Part shown: one piece after another, positions 1 to 12,029 of the stretch | Layout: the number at the start of each line of letters is the position of its first letter | Position numbering within the stretch: position 1 is the stretch's first letter | Origin: Nageia nagi | Taxonomy: Eukaryota > Pinophyta | DNA length: 64,000 nucleotides | Direction of reading: 5' to 3' | NCBI GenBank assembly: GCA_050084985.1 | Contig: JBITNC010000002.1 | Coordinates: 8,494,001 to 8,558,000 of the forward strand | The notes under the pieces: generated by a model | Databases searched by the model: none | The model's input: only the letters and a program-made list of their open reading frames with translations | Told to the model about the DNA's origin: nothing | Translations under genes and position numbers: made by a program

Positions 1-339
1 AAAATAGGAAGTGTATTGATATAATCATTGAAAAGGTTAATGTACCTACATTTATGGATGATTTTAATAGTAACTTTATTCCAAAATATGTGACACATTC
101 ATAACATGCTTGGTGGCTTGATAGTGAATTTCATCAATGTAGAAACACATTCCGATATGGAACTATATTATTAGTTGTAGAATTTATAGAAAACTATAAT
201 ATGGCACCACAAGAAGAAATATAGTCTCAATATTATAATTCTTAACATGTTTTATTTTTTTTCATATTGTATATAGAAATGCAAGTGATAATACAAAAGA
301 TAATTGAAACATTTTGTGGTAGTACTATTTTTATGTAAG

Positions 340-1530
340 TGAAAATAGATTACACTCATCAAAGTTTATCCAATTTTTCTTTAAGATATTCTACACAAAT
401 TTGAAGGAACAAAATATTCATATGGCACAACATTTGATATGGTTAGATAAGTATACAGGATAGTTTAAGAATGCACAGATGTTTTATTGGTTGAGTAGGA
501 TGATAGAGAACATAATATCCAACATATATGGTCAATTTTTGAAGCTGGACATGGTAAAGGTGAACATGATGGAGCTGGTGCATGTGTAAAAAGAGCACTT
601 GCTAGAGAACAACTTAAATTTGAAGATTCGGTAACATTTTAAGATGCACATGAAATTATGGATGGGTGTAATACAAATGTATCTACTAGATCAAAAGAGA
701 ATTCTATAATTCGATGATTCTTTTGGTTAGTAAAAGAAAATAATATTACAAGTTGTCATGATTGTGAGATAATTAATGGATCAATGAAATGGCACTCATT
801 TAGGAGTTGAATTGCAAGCACATGGACTATTTGGACAAGGGAGCTTGTATGTTTTTGTGATTCTTGTATTGTAGGTGAATCAGAAGTATGTATAGATATT
901 GAATGGGTTAAGGAATGGAAGTAAAGATATCTATTACCTACAAGAGCATATGATGAACAAGAATTATTCGTTGAAGGTGAGAATCAATTATTTGCATCAA
1001 AATCAAGTTTTTGGCCTTGTACAAGAATGTAATTTAAAACAATTTAATTTTTTTTTTAGTTTATTTATATAAATTCTCATTTTTGTATATATTTGAACTA
1101 GTTTATATGTCATACTTAACTCATATAAATTTTATTTATAGGACATGTGTATGCTGTTATGGCACCTAAAGGGAATGAAGAGGAATTAGGGTATTGGTTG
1201 GCTCGATGTGTTGAAAGAAAACATAAGTTAACTTATCCTCAATGTGATGATGATGGATTTGAGTACCGAATAGGTTCTATGGTGGTTTTAGTAAATGGCT
1301 ATGGAAAATAGTACCAATAAGGAATGGTTTGGGAGTATACAAAGATTATGAATCAAATAAGAATATTATTCACTATTCACATTTGATATTCAAAATAAAT
1401 ATTAAACTATCCAAATATAAAGGGAGGCTTACTAATAGAGTGTTATGGAAATATTCAAATGCAATAACATGAGGCAATTATAAATGCACTACATGAAAGA
1501 GAGGATGTATATGGTATTGATGACTGAAAA
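340..1530 (+). pseudogene. decayed transposase-like gene (transposon-derived)
   Basis: Conceptual translation in shifting frames gives a recognisable but broken protein. Pieces are FKNAQMFYWLSRM near 460-500, the very clear GHGKGEHDGAGACVKRAL at about 548-602, a Cys-rich CFCDSC near 850-875, and YAVMAPKGNEEELGYWL near 1150-1205. The GHGKGxxDGxGxxVKR block recurs in many repeat-encoded plant and animal proteins; I believe these are transposase-related, but I cannot name the superfamily. Stops and frameshifts break every frame. An A+T-rich stretch at about 1029-1141 with a GT start and a TTTATAG end looks like an intron, although the reading frame does not join exactly. It may begin before the window. 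No terminal repeats were found. Confidence 0.55.
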
Positions 1531-1545
1531 ATACATGTAAATTTA

Positions 1546-2066
1546 TCTCTCCTTCTCCCTCTCCCCTTCATCTCCACTTCCCCTTCTTCTTCACCCCTAT
1601 GCACCTTCATCTCCACTTCCCCTTCTCTTTCACCCCTACACCCCTTCATATCCACTTCTCCTTCTCCTTCACCCATATGCATATTCATCTCCACTTCCCA
1701 TTCTCCTTCATACTTATGCCCCTTCATCTCCACTTCCCCTTCTCCTTCACCCCTACACACCTTCATCTCCACTTACCCTTCTCATTCACCCCTATGCCCC
1801 TTCATATACACTTCCCATTCTCCTTCATCCTTATGTGCCTTCATCTCCACTTCCCATTCTCCTCCACCCCTACATGCCTCTATCTCCACTTTCCCTTCTC
1901 CTTCATCCCTATGTGCCTTCCTCTCCACTTCCCCTTCCCCTTCATCTCCACTTCCCCTTTTCCTTCACCACTACACCCTTTATCTCCACTTCCCCTTCTC
2001 CTTTTCCCCTTCATCTCCACTTTCCCTTCCCTTTAACCCATTCACCCCTTCATCTCCCCTTCCCCT
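1546..2066. repeat. 39-bp pyrimidine-rich minisatellite
   Basis: About 13 imperfect direct copies of a 39-bp unit built from CCTTCATCTCCACTTCCCC followed by TTCTCCTTCACCCCTA. The plus strand is almost purely C and T. Because 39 is a multiple of 3, both strands hold open frames that translate as a 13-residue repeat; these are by-products of the repeat and not likely genes. Later copies are shortened and drift into plain CT-rich sequence. The array stops directly at the tRNA-like sequence. Confidence 0.9.
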
Positions 2067-2068
2067 CG

Positions 2069-2140
2069 GCTTTCTTAGCTCAATTGGTAGAGCATGTGAC
2101 TTTTAACCACATGGTTGTGGGTTTGATTCCCATAGATGAC
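2069..2140 (+). tRNA. tRNA-Lys(UUU)-like sequence, probably a decayed copy
   Basis: 72 nt fold as a tRNA. The D stem is GCTC/GAGC, the anticodon loop CTTTTAA has TTT at 2102-2104, the variable loop is 5 nt, and the T stem GTGGG/CCCAT holds with one G-T pair. Box A (TAGCTCAATTGG) fits, and box B (GGTTTGATTCC) differs by one base from the usual GGTTCGANTCC. The closing pair of the anticodon stem is A-C, and the acceptor stem has two mismatches plus a wobble pair. No intron is present. It may be a tRNA pseudogene or the head of a tRNA-derived SINE rather than a working gene. Confidence 0.6.
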
Positions 2141-3636
2141 ATACAATTCAATGAGAGCATCTAGGTTCATGTATTTCTACTATTGATACTTAAATTTGAC
2201 TTTATATTTTAAAAGTATAGGTCAAAAATTTCCAAAAAATTGAAAAGGATATTTTTTATGAACTACCACAATGCTAGTATCCTACCTCATAATCATCTAG
2301 TGGAGGATATTCATCAACAACAAGTATCCTACCTATCCCCATTGATGTCACATAAAATTTGTTGATGGTTTTGATGTTGTTGGCACCAGTGTTATTATTA
2401 TTCTAAATGTTCAAAGTGTTGTAGAAGTGATAAAATTATCATCTCTTCTATTAGGAGATAAAAGTATCCTCTATTACCACATTCATCTCTTCTATTAAAA
2501 GATAAAAGTATTAGTTTAAGGTTCCTATCCTTTTACTAGTGCTATCATAAGGGAAATATATGTTACCATCCTTAGAAAGTTAAAGATGTAGATCAATCCT
2601 CATAATGGCTATACTACATAATCCCCATAAGATAATTCTATATTATTCACCCATTTGAGGAAATTATCTTAACAATTCTAGGGTTGAAATTAATCAAACA
2701 TAATGTATACAAAAATGATAAGAATGGTATTTGTATCTTAAATAAGACACAAAAGTATAACTAAAAATCTTATGTCTAAGGCAATAGTATGGTGATCACA
2801 CTATGATTACTTACCCCATATTAATTTCTATATTCAAAAATACTATATTGTAAGTAAAAATATGATAGGTGACTATGATTTCATTTAAATCCCATTGAAT
2901 TTTACTTATTCACATAAAAAATTCTCTCTTTAAATACTATGATTTAAGTTTTAATTCATTTTCTATGAAAACCATAGTCTATCACCATGATTTTTAATTT
3001 TAGATATCAAGTACTAAAATCAATTATTAATATCTCAAAAATGATATGGAATTGAAGAGTAGGATCTACCATATATGTTTTCCTTAAAAACCTTATAATC
3101 CTTGACAAAAGTTCCTTGAAAATACCTTACCTCTCCTCAACTCTAGGGGCATGCACTTCAATTATTTTTGTTAGTAAGATGCATATCAATATATATATTC
3201 TGACAAGATATGTCTTAAGAGGGGTGTAATATAAACACCCATGAATCAATCAAAATGAATCACTCTATTACATTTTGAGAACCATGAATCATTAAACAAA
3301 ATGAGTTGTACTTATCCATTTAACTTTACATCATAAATCATAATGTAGGCTTTAATATTTAAAAACTTATATCTTGAAAATCACTCTAGTATTTCTCAAA
3401 AATGCTTCACTAATATTATCTAATTCATTAAAAATTAAAATTTATAAAAAAATAAATAGAAAATTACTTAACTTATTTGGTGCACTAAAATACTTAACAA
3501 CTATCTAGAGTGAAATGTCTTTATTAAGAAGCAATATATCTTTGAGAAATTTTGGGTGTTGTAAAAGGGCATTCTAGATTTTTTTTTATGAATATGGAGG
3601 TTACAAATAACCTAAAGATTGGGTTGATGATTGATT
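2141..3636. other. no gene recognised
   Basis: A+T-rich sequence with no open frame of note and no protein family I recognise. It runs up to the assembly gap. Confidence 0.6.
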
Positions 3637-3736
3637 NNNNNNNNNNNNNNNNNNNNNNNNNNNNNNNNNNNNNNNNNNNNNNNNNNNNNNNNNNNNNNNN
3701 NNNNNNNNNNNNNNNNNNNNNNNNNNNNNNNNNNNN
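3637..3736. other. assembly gap (100 N)
   Basis: Exactly 100 N, the conventional length for a gap of unknown size. Open frames drawn across it are not meaningful, and the distance between its flanks is unknown. Confidence 0.99.
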
Positions 3737-4123
3737 GTATTTATGTAGCCTTAGATGAGAGTTTATATGATGCAAGTGAATAGGATTTGGAAATCCTTTA
3801 TGTTCATTTTTTGCCATAAACATTATCGATTTAGTGTTAGCCAAACTTACAGATGGTCTCTGCTATTAAGGTTGGATCATTGGCATGAAAAAGCATCAAC
3901 CTTGTAAACAATCCTTGGTGTTAGATTGTGAGAGGTAGGAGGCCTTTCATTTAAGTGTTAGCCTTAAAAACTAATGGTTTGGGTGTTAGCCATAAACACT
4001 TGCAAATTCACCTTAAACATTTCTCTTAGGAATTCTCTTGAGGAATGGTTCTTATTCATGGATGTGGTCACTTTTTAAAATTAAAGGAACTCAGGGGTTG
4101 AGTTCTTTTAAACCAAGGGAGAA

Positions 4124-4690
4124 TGATGTAATCAAAGTTAGAGAGTCAATTTAGTTAGCCTAGTAGTTGTTAAAATAGCTAAAAATAGGTGATTTTCTTA
4201 GGGGCTTAAAATTAGGAAACTTCCTAAAAAATTTAGCACACAAAATTGCATGTATGTTTAGCCTATTTAAAGGCATTGAACTAATGGAAAAATAATAATA
4301 TGGATTTTTGAGTGCATTAATATGGACCCACACCCTCCATTTCCTTCCAAATCTCTCCATGATCCTCCTAAATCCTTTGTAATTACAAGGAGACATATTT
4401 TGTCTCCCTTGTATGTCCATTAGCTCATCTATATATTGGAGAGGCTTCCTCCTCTCATAAGGATGCAATTTTGAGCCTTCATGCTATCACCCTTTCCTTA
4501 GAGATTAGAATTCACTATTTCTACATATTTATCTCACCAAAATCTATAGGAAAAATATTATTAAAATGAACTCATTTATCCTTTTATCTCCTATCTCCAT
4601 ACTTCTCTTCTCTATCTAGTGTTTATGTAGGATTATTATTTATTTCATGTTTGTCTATGCAAGTACAAATATAATGACCAAATCACCTAC
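4124..4690 (+). mobile_element. possible LTR remnant
   Basis: A purine-rich stretch at 4111-4123 (AACCAAGGGAGAA) is followed by TG at 4124, the usual arrangement of a polypurine tract and the start of a 3' LTR. A TATA-like CTATTTAAAGG lies at about 4260. The right edge is uncertain, and no partner LTR or target duplication was found. The sequence before it (about 3900-4110) may be the tail of the internal region but shows no clear protein. Confidence 0.3.
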
Positions 4691-6470
4691 AACTTACTCC
4701 TAAGAAACTTGATAATGGAAAGAACCAAATCAAATCAACATTTTCAAGAAAGTTTGCTGATCAAAATAATTTAAATATTCTTTTGAGTTCATAAAAGGTA
4801 TTTTTAAGACTTCAATAAGCACCCATCAAGTGACACTTAAGGTAAATAATCAGTATACAACATCTCTTTTGACATTTTAACTATATTTTTCATTTCATAT
4901 ATCTTCCATTATCATATCAAACTTTAAGGCTAGTCCCATTCTTGAGTTGAATCCTTTGGATGGCATAGTAGCCCCTAAATACATTTTTTATTTGTATGAG
5001 TACAGATCTTCAAGTTTCTCAATATTGGTTGAATTAAACCCATTTATCTTTTTAGTGTGGACTAGAGTAGTTATGTGGTTTAGTTGTCAAAAATATTATT
5101 AGGATACTATTTTATCCCTTAAAATATAAAATATTAATTTATATTTAATTATAAAATTATACTTAATTTGAATATTAAGTGTGAGCATATTTTGAATCTT
5201 GTTTGTGTACTTTCTCCTAAGTTGATTTTACATCTACTTTGTACCTTTTTAAAATATTGATTTTATGTTTCTTTTAGTGCTTACTTCATATCTAAAACCA
5301 AAAAGTGAAAAACTATGTGTTATGGTATAGTATAAAGTAGGCGTTAATAAAATATACTTGATTTTCACCCAATAATGGCCATAAGTGTGCTCAAAGACAT
5401 CAAAAAAAATTATAATTAATATGATTTTGGGTATCAATTAGGTGTAAATTATATTTTATCTAGTAATGAAAGAACTAATATGTTATTAGTGGTATGAGGA
5501 AAAATCAAGAAAATATACTTCATAGCAAACTATAACCATTATCAACATAGCATGATTACATTTAACTATGTGAACTAGTTAAAGAAAATCAAAACAACTT
5601 AGTATTGCATGCAGTATAAGAATTGAAAAAGGGATTTCATTACATATCTTGGATAACATAACCTATATATATATCTTTGGAAAAAATTTAATAGGCTATG
5701 TCAACCATTGGAATTTAAAGACATTAAAAGATACCATTTGTTCATTCATATCACAAATGCATTTAGGAAACGAAAGATAAGTAATATTTTCTTAAATCGA
5801 AGTAAACAATTTCATTTTATATCTTAGATGCTATAACATATCATAAATGTATTTAAAAAGGAAAAATAAATAAATTTTTGTTAAATCAAAACAAAGAATC
5901 TCATAGCATATCTTGAATGGCATAACATATCAAATGATAGATAAAAACCCTTACCTTAAACCAAAGGTAAGAATCTCATTGTGTATGTTATATGATAAAA
6001 TATATCATGATTACATTTATCTTATTTTAAAATAAACCAAAAGATCGTATTACTTATTTTAGATGATATAACATATCATGAATACCTTTAACAAAGAAAA
6101 GCTAAATACCCTTATCTTATTAAAGATATGAAACTTAAAATAATTTTTCAACCTTACAAGAAGGGTGAGACAAAAGGTTTTAATATAACATACTCTACAA
6201 GCAGTAATATCTTAAGGTTACCAGTTCCATCTTACTAACAATAAAATTTTAATCATAGAAAGATAACCCATAAACGTTTATTTTTTCGTACTTTTATGCT
6301 TGTGCTACTTACTATAACTAATCCATTCTGATGTATGATAATTCATTTAGGCAATTTGAGTTTAGGTCAAAAGTGAAGTCCACCCTACCCTTGGTAACGA
6401 AGTTCGGACCGGTCCGGCCAAAGTAAATTTCTGACATTCATCTTCTACAAAGAGGAGAAACGAAAGGGGA
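4691..6470. other. no gene recognised
   Basis: A+T-rich intergenic DNA with short, unconvincing open frames. From about 6360 the composition becomes more G+C-rich towards the kinase pseudogene, with a perfect 12-bp palindrome CGGACCGGTCCG at 6405-6416. Confidence 0.6.
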
Positions 6471-7812
6471 TCATCCAGCGGAGGCCATGGAAAGAGACAC
6501 GGCTTCCCTCTCCTCATGCCAATACACCATCAAGCTGTTAGGCTCTGCAACCATGGCTTGAAGAGACATGGGCACGGGTGGCACCGCAACATCCTCATTG
6601 CCTTCCAACATCTGCACTACGTGTTTCATCGACGGCCTTGCATCTTCGTCGTCCTGGATGCACCATCCCACCACCATCGCAGCTCTTTTAACTTGTTGTG
6701 CGTCTGCGTTGTTGTGGAGTGTCTTATCGAGCAAACCGTCGGTGTTTCCAGCATTGATCTGAATCGTAGCCCATGTCGGAAAGAACACCTCACTGGATTT
6801 CGAGTGGGTGCCCATGTTTCTTCTACCCGCAATTATCTCCAGAAGTGTCATGCCGAAGCTGTAGACATCGGCCTTGGGAGTGATAGGCAGCCCAGATACC
6901 CACTCGGGGCCCAGGTACCCTCTCGTTCCTCTCGTCGTCGTCAGCACACGGCTACACTCTCGTCCTACCAGATTTGCCAGGCCGAAGTCAGCCACCTTGG
7001 GGCAGAAATCGTAGTCGAGAAGTATTTTCTCCGGATTAATGTCGCAGTGGATAATACAATCTCTGCAATTCTCGTGCAGGTAAAGTATTCCTCGGGCAGT
7101 TCCCAGGGCGATATCGAAACGCATTTTCCAATCCAAGGTGCTAGATTCCTTAGCGGATTTAGGGAACAGAAACTTGTTGAGGGAACCGTTGGGCATGTAG
7201 TCATAGACCAGAAGTCGGTGGGAGCCCTCAGAGCAAAATCCCCGCAGTCGGATGAGATTGACATGTTGTATGATTCTGATGGTGCTCACCTCCGCTCAGA
7301 ATTGCTTTTCTCCCTGGCTCGAACCCTCCAGTTTCTTCACCGCCACGATGGATTTGTCTGGCAGGGTTACCTTAAAAACCGATCTGAGGTCCCCCCCGCC
7401 TAGCCTCTCAGAGAAGTTCTTGGCGATGACTTGGAGCTCACAGTAGCTAAACACGATGAGCAACGTCGGTTGGTGCTCAGATGATTGCTGTGGCCTTTGC
7501 CGGCATTGGCAAAAGAGACAAAAAAGCACAATCACGGTCACTATTAAGGCCAGCACGGCTACGGCACCACCCGCCGTGCCCACTAAGTTGGTCTTCTTTG
7601 ACTCTCTCTTCCACACGTCGGCGTTGGCGACCCTGACGAACAGCTTTTTGATGGTGCCCACCGACATGTCCTTCAGATTGCTGATGTTGAAGAAACCCAA
7701 TTACCGTCTGGACGCCAATGAGAGTTTAACCCACGCCCATGGTGTCCGCGCCATCGCAAGCATGCGTAAGCAAAAGCAGGGGCAAAAAGGCCAGAAAGCA
7801 GGTCCTCTTCAT
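6471..7812 (-). pseudogene. G-type lectin S-receptor-like Ser/Thr kinase, ectodomain-deleted pseudogene
   Basis: Reading leftward from 7812, an ATG opens a signal peptide (MKRTCFLAFLPLLLL) and the start of a bulb-lectin domain (GADTMGVG). A stop follows at 7728-7726. A shifted frame resumes near 7700 with LGFFNISNLKDMSVG and quickly reaches a juxtamembrane segment, a transmembrane helix (GGAVAVLALIVTVIVLFCLF) and a kinase domain. Most of the lectin, S-locus glycoprotein and PAN domains usual in this family is missing. The kinase keeps VAVKK, the DFG in VADFGLA and the GTRGYLGPEW segment. Its glycine loop is damaged (LGGGDLRSV), an in-frame TGA at 7298-7296 stands where RAEVST usually begins, and the catalytic loop reads HCDINPEK instead of HCDIKPEN. 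Intact relatives are plasma-membrane receptors for extracellular signals; this copy cannot make a full-length active one. G+C-rich against its surroundings. Confidence 0.88.
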
Positions 7813-9639
7813 TTCTGCAGATTATATAATTTGGCTAAGAATCGAAGAAAGCCCAAAGCTTTTTCTTATAGTGCCTGAGCACACACAGGTCGTCAGCACT
7901 AGCTGTGTTATAATGAGTACGGTGGACTTTGTTTGCTGTGTTATAATGAGTACATTAGCTGCTGCTGGATTATAAATCAAATTCTATGGACTTCGGTTGT
8001 ACAATGTATCCAGTCGTGTGGACTTTGGTTGGTAACAGGATTGGGATAAGTCAAGTTGCAGAAGTCAAGTCGAGACAAACTAGTAGTCATCATGAAGGAT
8101 GAAGTTTAGTATTGTCATCTAGTCTGTGATGAGTTGTAAAGGCAAATCAACTCTATAAAATGAATTTGAGGATCATTTGGTTGAAAGGTTAGAAGGTGGG
8201 GATAGGGCTTAACAAATATTCAATATTTTGGGATTGGGAGATTAAAATATTTATTTTTTTGGGATTTGTTAAATTTGAGATTTGAGATTCAAAATGTTTA
8301 TAATTTGGGATTTGCTAAAATTTGAAGATGGAATATTAGTTGATGTGTTCTTTTTATTTTTTTCAAAGAAGAATTTACTTTGCAAATTTAATTTTTATAT
8401 TTGTGAATTTGGTTCAAAGAAATATTGGGATTGATATTGAATAAGTTCATGTTACGGGATTAAGAAAATAGAATATTAAAGTATATGCAATATATATTTA
8501 ATTTAAAGAGACATTGGAGAAGAATTTGTTTAATCTTGCATAAATTAACATCAAGGCATTAAATGATATTATAGCATGATAGCATATTAAAAATATAGAT
8601 CCAAATTATCAAGATGATCAAATAAGCCTTGGTTTTTGCTATACAATGGCTTCATATATTGAATATTAGATTCACCTAGTGTGTGTGATATTATTAGACC
8701 ATTAAATTACGAGTTTTAAATCCTCCTAGATTTAGGGACTTTGGCCTTGTTATTGTAAATGACTTAGAAGGATTTGGTTCAAACCTACATGGGCATTAGG
8801 AACTCTAAGTGTGAAAAGGATTCTAGCATAGAAGGTAAAGATAATTAGTAAGAATAATGTTAGTATTATAAAGGAAATATTTTAAAAAAGTGAAATTGAA
8901 TATAATATTAGACATAAAATGATAATAATGAGAAATTATACTTATTTTGCATTATGCATATCTCTTCAAGGAGAACCACCCAATATTAAACTCCACATAA
9001 ATTATATGTTAATTGATGGATTACATTCTTAGCCTTATATAAGACAAACATGCAAGTATCATATTCTATTACATATTTTTTTATATATGTCATATATTTC
9101 TTTACATGATATTCTTCTACATTCATTAATGTTCTACATGGAAGACTATCCTCCAACCAAACTCATTACATACTTTGGGTGTATATCATCTTTGGGTTAT
9201 GTATAGAATCAATTGGAGACTAGAGGGATGGGCGTGAAATGGTAATGGGTGTTTGAATCTAATTTACTTTGGCTTTGATTTTTCTAACTTGATCAATTTT
9301 GATCGATTTAAGGTATATACGTCCAAGATTTACAGGATATACGCCTAAAGTATGTGGTTGAATTTGGCTAGAGGATAATCACATTCATCTATACTTATAT
9401 TCCCTTATAATAAAATATGACATGTATCACCTTTCTTATAATAGTGAGTGACATGTGTTCACCTATATATTACCTTTAAAATATGATGTAAGAATCTTTC
9501 CCCTCAAAGCTTCAATTCTAAAATTTATCAATTGAAGCTCTAAAGAAATTCCCGTAAGGTATCTTGTAGTAATAGACCTTCCTTTAAAATAAGTATGTTA
9601 ATTATAGCCCTAGAGTGAAGCTATATCTACGTCAATGAA
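7813..9639. other. no gene; small direct repeat
   Basis: This is the upstream side of the kinase pseudogene. A 19-bp direct repeat (GCTGTGTTATAATGAGTAC) occurs at 7902-7920 and 7935-7953, with GTGGACTTTG motifs between and after the copies. From about 8160 the sequence is A+T-rich and locally repetitive (TTTGGGATTTG variants). No protein-like sequence was recognised. Confidence 0.6.
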
Positions 9640-10110
9640 TGATGGTAATTAGTTTCATGAGTAAACAATCTTACTCACCTAGTTCTAGTGCTTTATCTTG
9701 ACTAGAGCATTCTTACTAATTACCTTTTTTAGGCAAGATATATGAAATATTGGGTACATATTCTTGGATGTGGATGCTAAATCTAGCTTATATATGATCT
9801 TCATAATTTGTTAAATAACTCTATAAGGCTTAGAAAGCTTTGAACCAAGTTTTCAATTACCATTTAGTTTTAAGGATGTTTTCTTATAGGTTTGGAGTCA
9901 CAATAAGACCATATATCCCATTTCAAGCTATTATCATCACCTATGTTGTTCTACTTATTATTTTACCATGTTTTGTATCATGTTAAGGTTTTCCTTAAGG
10001 ATTTGTAGGATGTCAGTGCAAATGGTTAATTCATCATCTACTAATTCTACTTTGAAGTTATCAAGTAGGTAAAACACCATGGATGGTGACAATTGGACAT
10101 ACAATGCTTA
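9640..10110 (-). pseudogene. Ty3/gypsy integrase C-terminal fragment
   Basis: Minus-strand translation gives, with frameshifts, the run ELVDDELTICTDIL, then LQTYKKTSLKLNGN, then a YRVI and YKLDL block, then MYPIFHISCLKK. This is the order at the C-terminal end of gypsy polyproteins: the helical segment after the integrase core, the LQPY..TSL..R segment, the PY.VI..IG...Y.L.L block, and the HPVFHVSQLKK ending. No LTRs were identified around it. It is a short isolated fragment with stops. Confidence 0.75.
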
Positions 10111-11355
10111 TAATTTTTAAAGCTTTTAATTTTTAACACTTACATATTTTTTATTATAAAGATATTATTATTACTAGACCAAAAACAACCTTAGAAGGTG
10201 GTTCCAAATCCCCTTTAAAGCCCTTTACTGGCAGTTAACCAATTATCATATAAGCCCACATCGCTAAAATTTTATTGTCTATAGAGATAGTTATTACGCA
10301 TCATCTTATGTTTTCATAAAATTTCGCTTAATATTCTAATGGTGTAGTTATAAATTTTATGGGGGTAATTTAAAACTGCCACATTAGGAAGTATAAGGGG
10401 TGACTTCAAACTTCTACAATAGTGTTTGAAAGGAAAGTTTAAAACCACCTCTTAATAATTAATTTAAAAAAAAAGGTTTAGTATGGAAGCACATTCCATC
10501 ATATTTTCTTCATAATGGAATATGTTGCTAGACTACATATTTCTTAGTTACTACAGGTACCCGAGTTATAATGCTAGCCATGGGCTCCCAAACGATGGCC
10601 TAATGACATTGACCAATCATCATTCAACGTTTAGTATCTCAATAGATTATCTACGTAAATAAATCTCAAGATTCATCTCAAACAATGTTACGATAACCTT
10701 TGTAAGATTAATGAACTCTGATCATTCAAAACATAAATATAAATACTTTTATAAGAGCTAAACTCTCTATCAATTCATCTAATATCTTACAATTAATTTT
10801 AACCAAACATCCATTATGATCTAATAAAATAATGAAGCAACCTTTAATTAAGAATCAACACTTAATCATGGAGTAATGAACTAGAATGAGATTGTTGTGG
10901 TGAATACACTCTTTATTGTTAATCAACACACAACTTATATAATGAACTTTGTGTATATTCTAATAGAATATTACATTACACACATATGCTCTCATAGAGC
11001 TCTCACAAAATATTCTACAACATACATTGCTCTATATCTTACTTATTTTACCTATTTATCTTATTCTTCTTACTGAAATTGAAATGGGTACATGCTTATA
11101 TAGTTCTTTGTGAGAACGAGAATAGAATTGGAATGTTGACCTCTTAATACTTATCACAATCAACTACAATAAATTAATGCTAATATAAATAGCTCTTAAA
11201 TCCTATCAATAGCACTCTAAACATAGTAGATTATAAAACTACGAATCACAAAAGACTAATAGAATAAACTAAACATGGACTGGTGATCAAAGTTGAACAA
11301 AATAAGTTAAAACTAGAAAATATTATCAAAATAGGCATCCTTTGATGAAAAATGA
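10111..11355. other. no gene; weak LTR-like stretch
   Basis: No coding sequence recognised. On the minus strand, about 11110-10860 has a TATA-like ACTATATAAGC, then a T-rich leader and AACAATAAAGAG, an order seen in copia LTRs. No partner copy, primer-binding site or target duplication was found, so this stays a hint. Confidence 0.3.
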
Positions 11356-11358
11356 TTG

Positions 11359-11430
11359 TGTTTTGGAAATGTACTTATGTTTTGTAAATGCACTTATGTT
11401 TTGGAAATGCACTTATGTTTGGGAAATGCA
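11359..11430 (+). repeat. 19-bp tandem repeat, about 4 copies
   Basis: Four near-identical units of TTTTGGAAATGCACTTATG with one- or two-base changes. A short open frame runs through it but shows nothing else gene-like. Confidence 0.8.
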
Positions 11431-11589
11431 CCCACTTTCTAAAACAAAAATATGTTGGGTACAAAACACACCTACCTTTCTAGTGAAACAACCTGGGTCT
11501 TCATATTTTATTAGTAAAATAAATAAAATATTGATGTTTGGATATTTTCATGTTTGGATCAGGTTTAAATTCCAATAATGTGATATGAA

Positions 11590-12029
11590 ATTATTTAAAT
11601 CATATGATCCAAAAAATTCCTTAGAGAAGGAAAAAAACTATTCAATCTAGAAGTTTTCTAAATATCAAAAACCAGTCCAAAATTGGTAAGTTGGCAAAAA
11701 TATGCTTATAATACTTAGCCAAACATAGGAAAAGCATGTGATTCCCAAGTGGATATTATGTTGTATAGACAAAATGATGAGATGAAAATAATGGAACATG
11801 TTTTGGGCTCCTTCAATGCTTGGCATGTATCAAAATATTTTTACAAATATATTATAACATAATGTAGCAGTATTGTGGAGCATATTTGAATCTCTTAAGC
11901 ATAATTATTTAATTCTTGATCATACAAGTATTCTTGATTATTTGAGCCTATTTGAATCTTATTCTCCTCATCTTTGTGTTCATATGACTATTATAACAAA
12001 CATATCAAAAAGTGATAAAATATCTAATC
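11590..12029. repeat. dispersed-repeat fragment flanking the gypsy insertion
   Basis: Sequence at about 11605-11690 (AATTCCTTAGAGAAGGAAAA, then TTTTCTAA and AAAACCA) resembles 24680-24760 and 25470-25545 on the far side of the gypsy element. The CATATTTGAATCTTATT segment near 11880-11980 resembles 25200-25225. This suggests the element inserted into, or beside, a locally duplicated repeat. Confidence 0.5.

Noticed and set aside
1546-2066. Regular repeats that could be mistaken for a CRISPR array
   Set aside because: The units are contiguous with no unique spacers, the sequence is C/T-only, and the context is eukaryotic.
1455-2164. Three overlapping open frames on both strands with a 13-residue repeat (possible repeat protein)
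   Set aside because: They are the translation of a 39-bp tandem repeat; the length is a multiple of three, which keeps frames open on both strands. No start context, no unique domain, and strong C/T bias.
3524-3844. Open frames crossing 3637-3736
   Set aside because: They run through 100 N, so the protein in the middle is undefined.
6516-7403. Long plus-strand open frame of 295 codons
   Set aside because: It is antisense to the receptor-kinase pseudogene, whose domain order and motifs are unmistakable on the minus strand.
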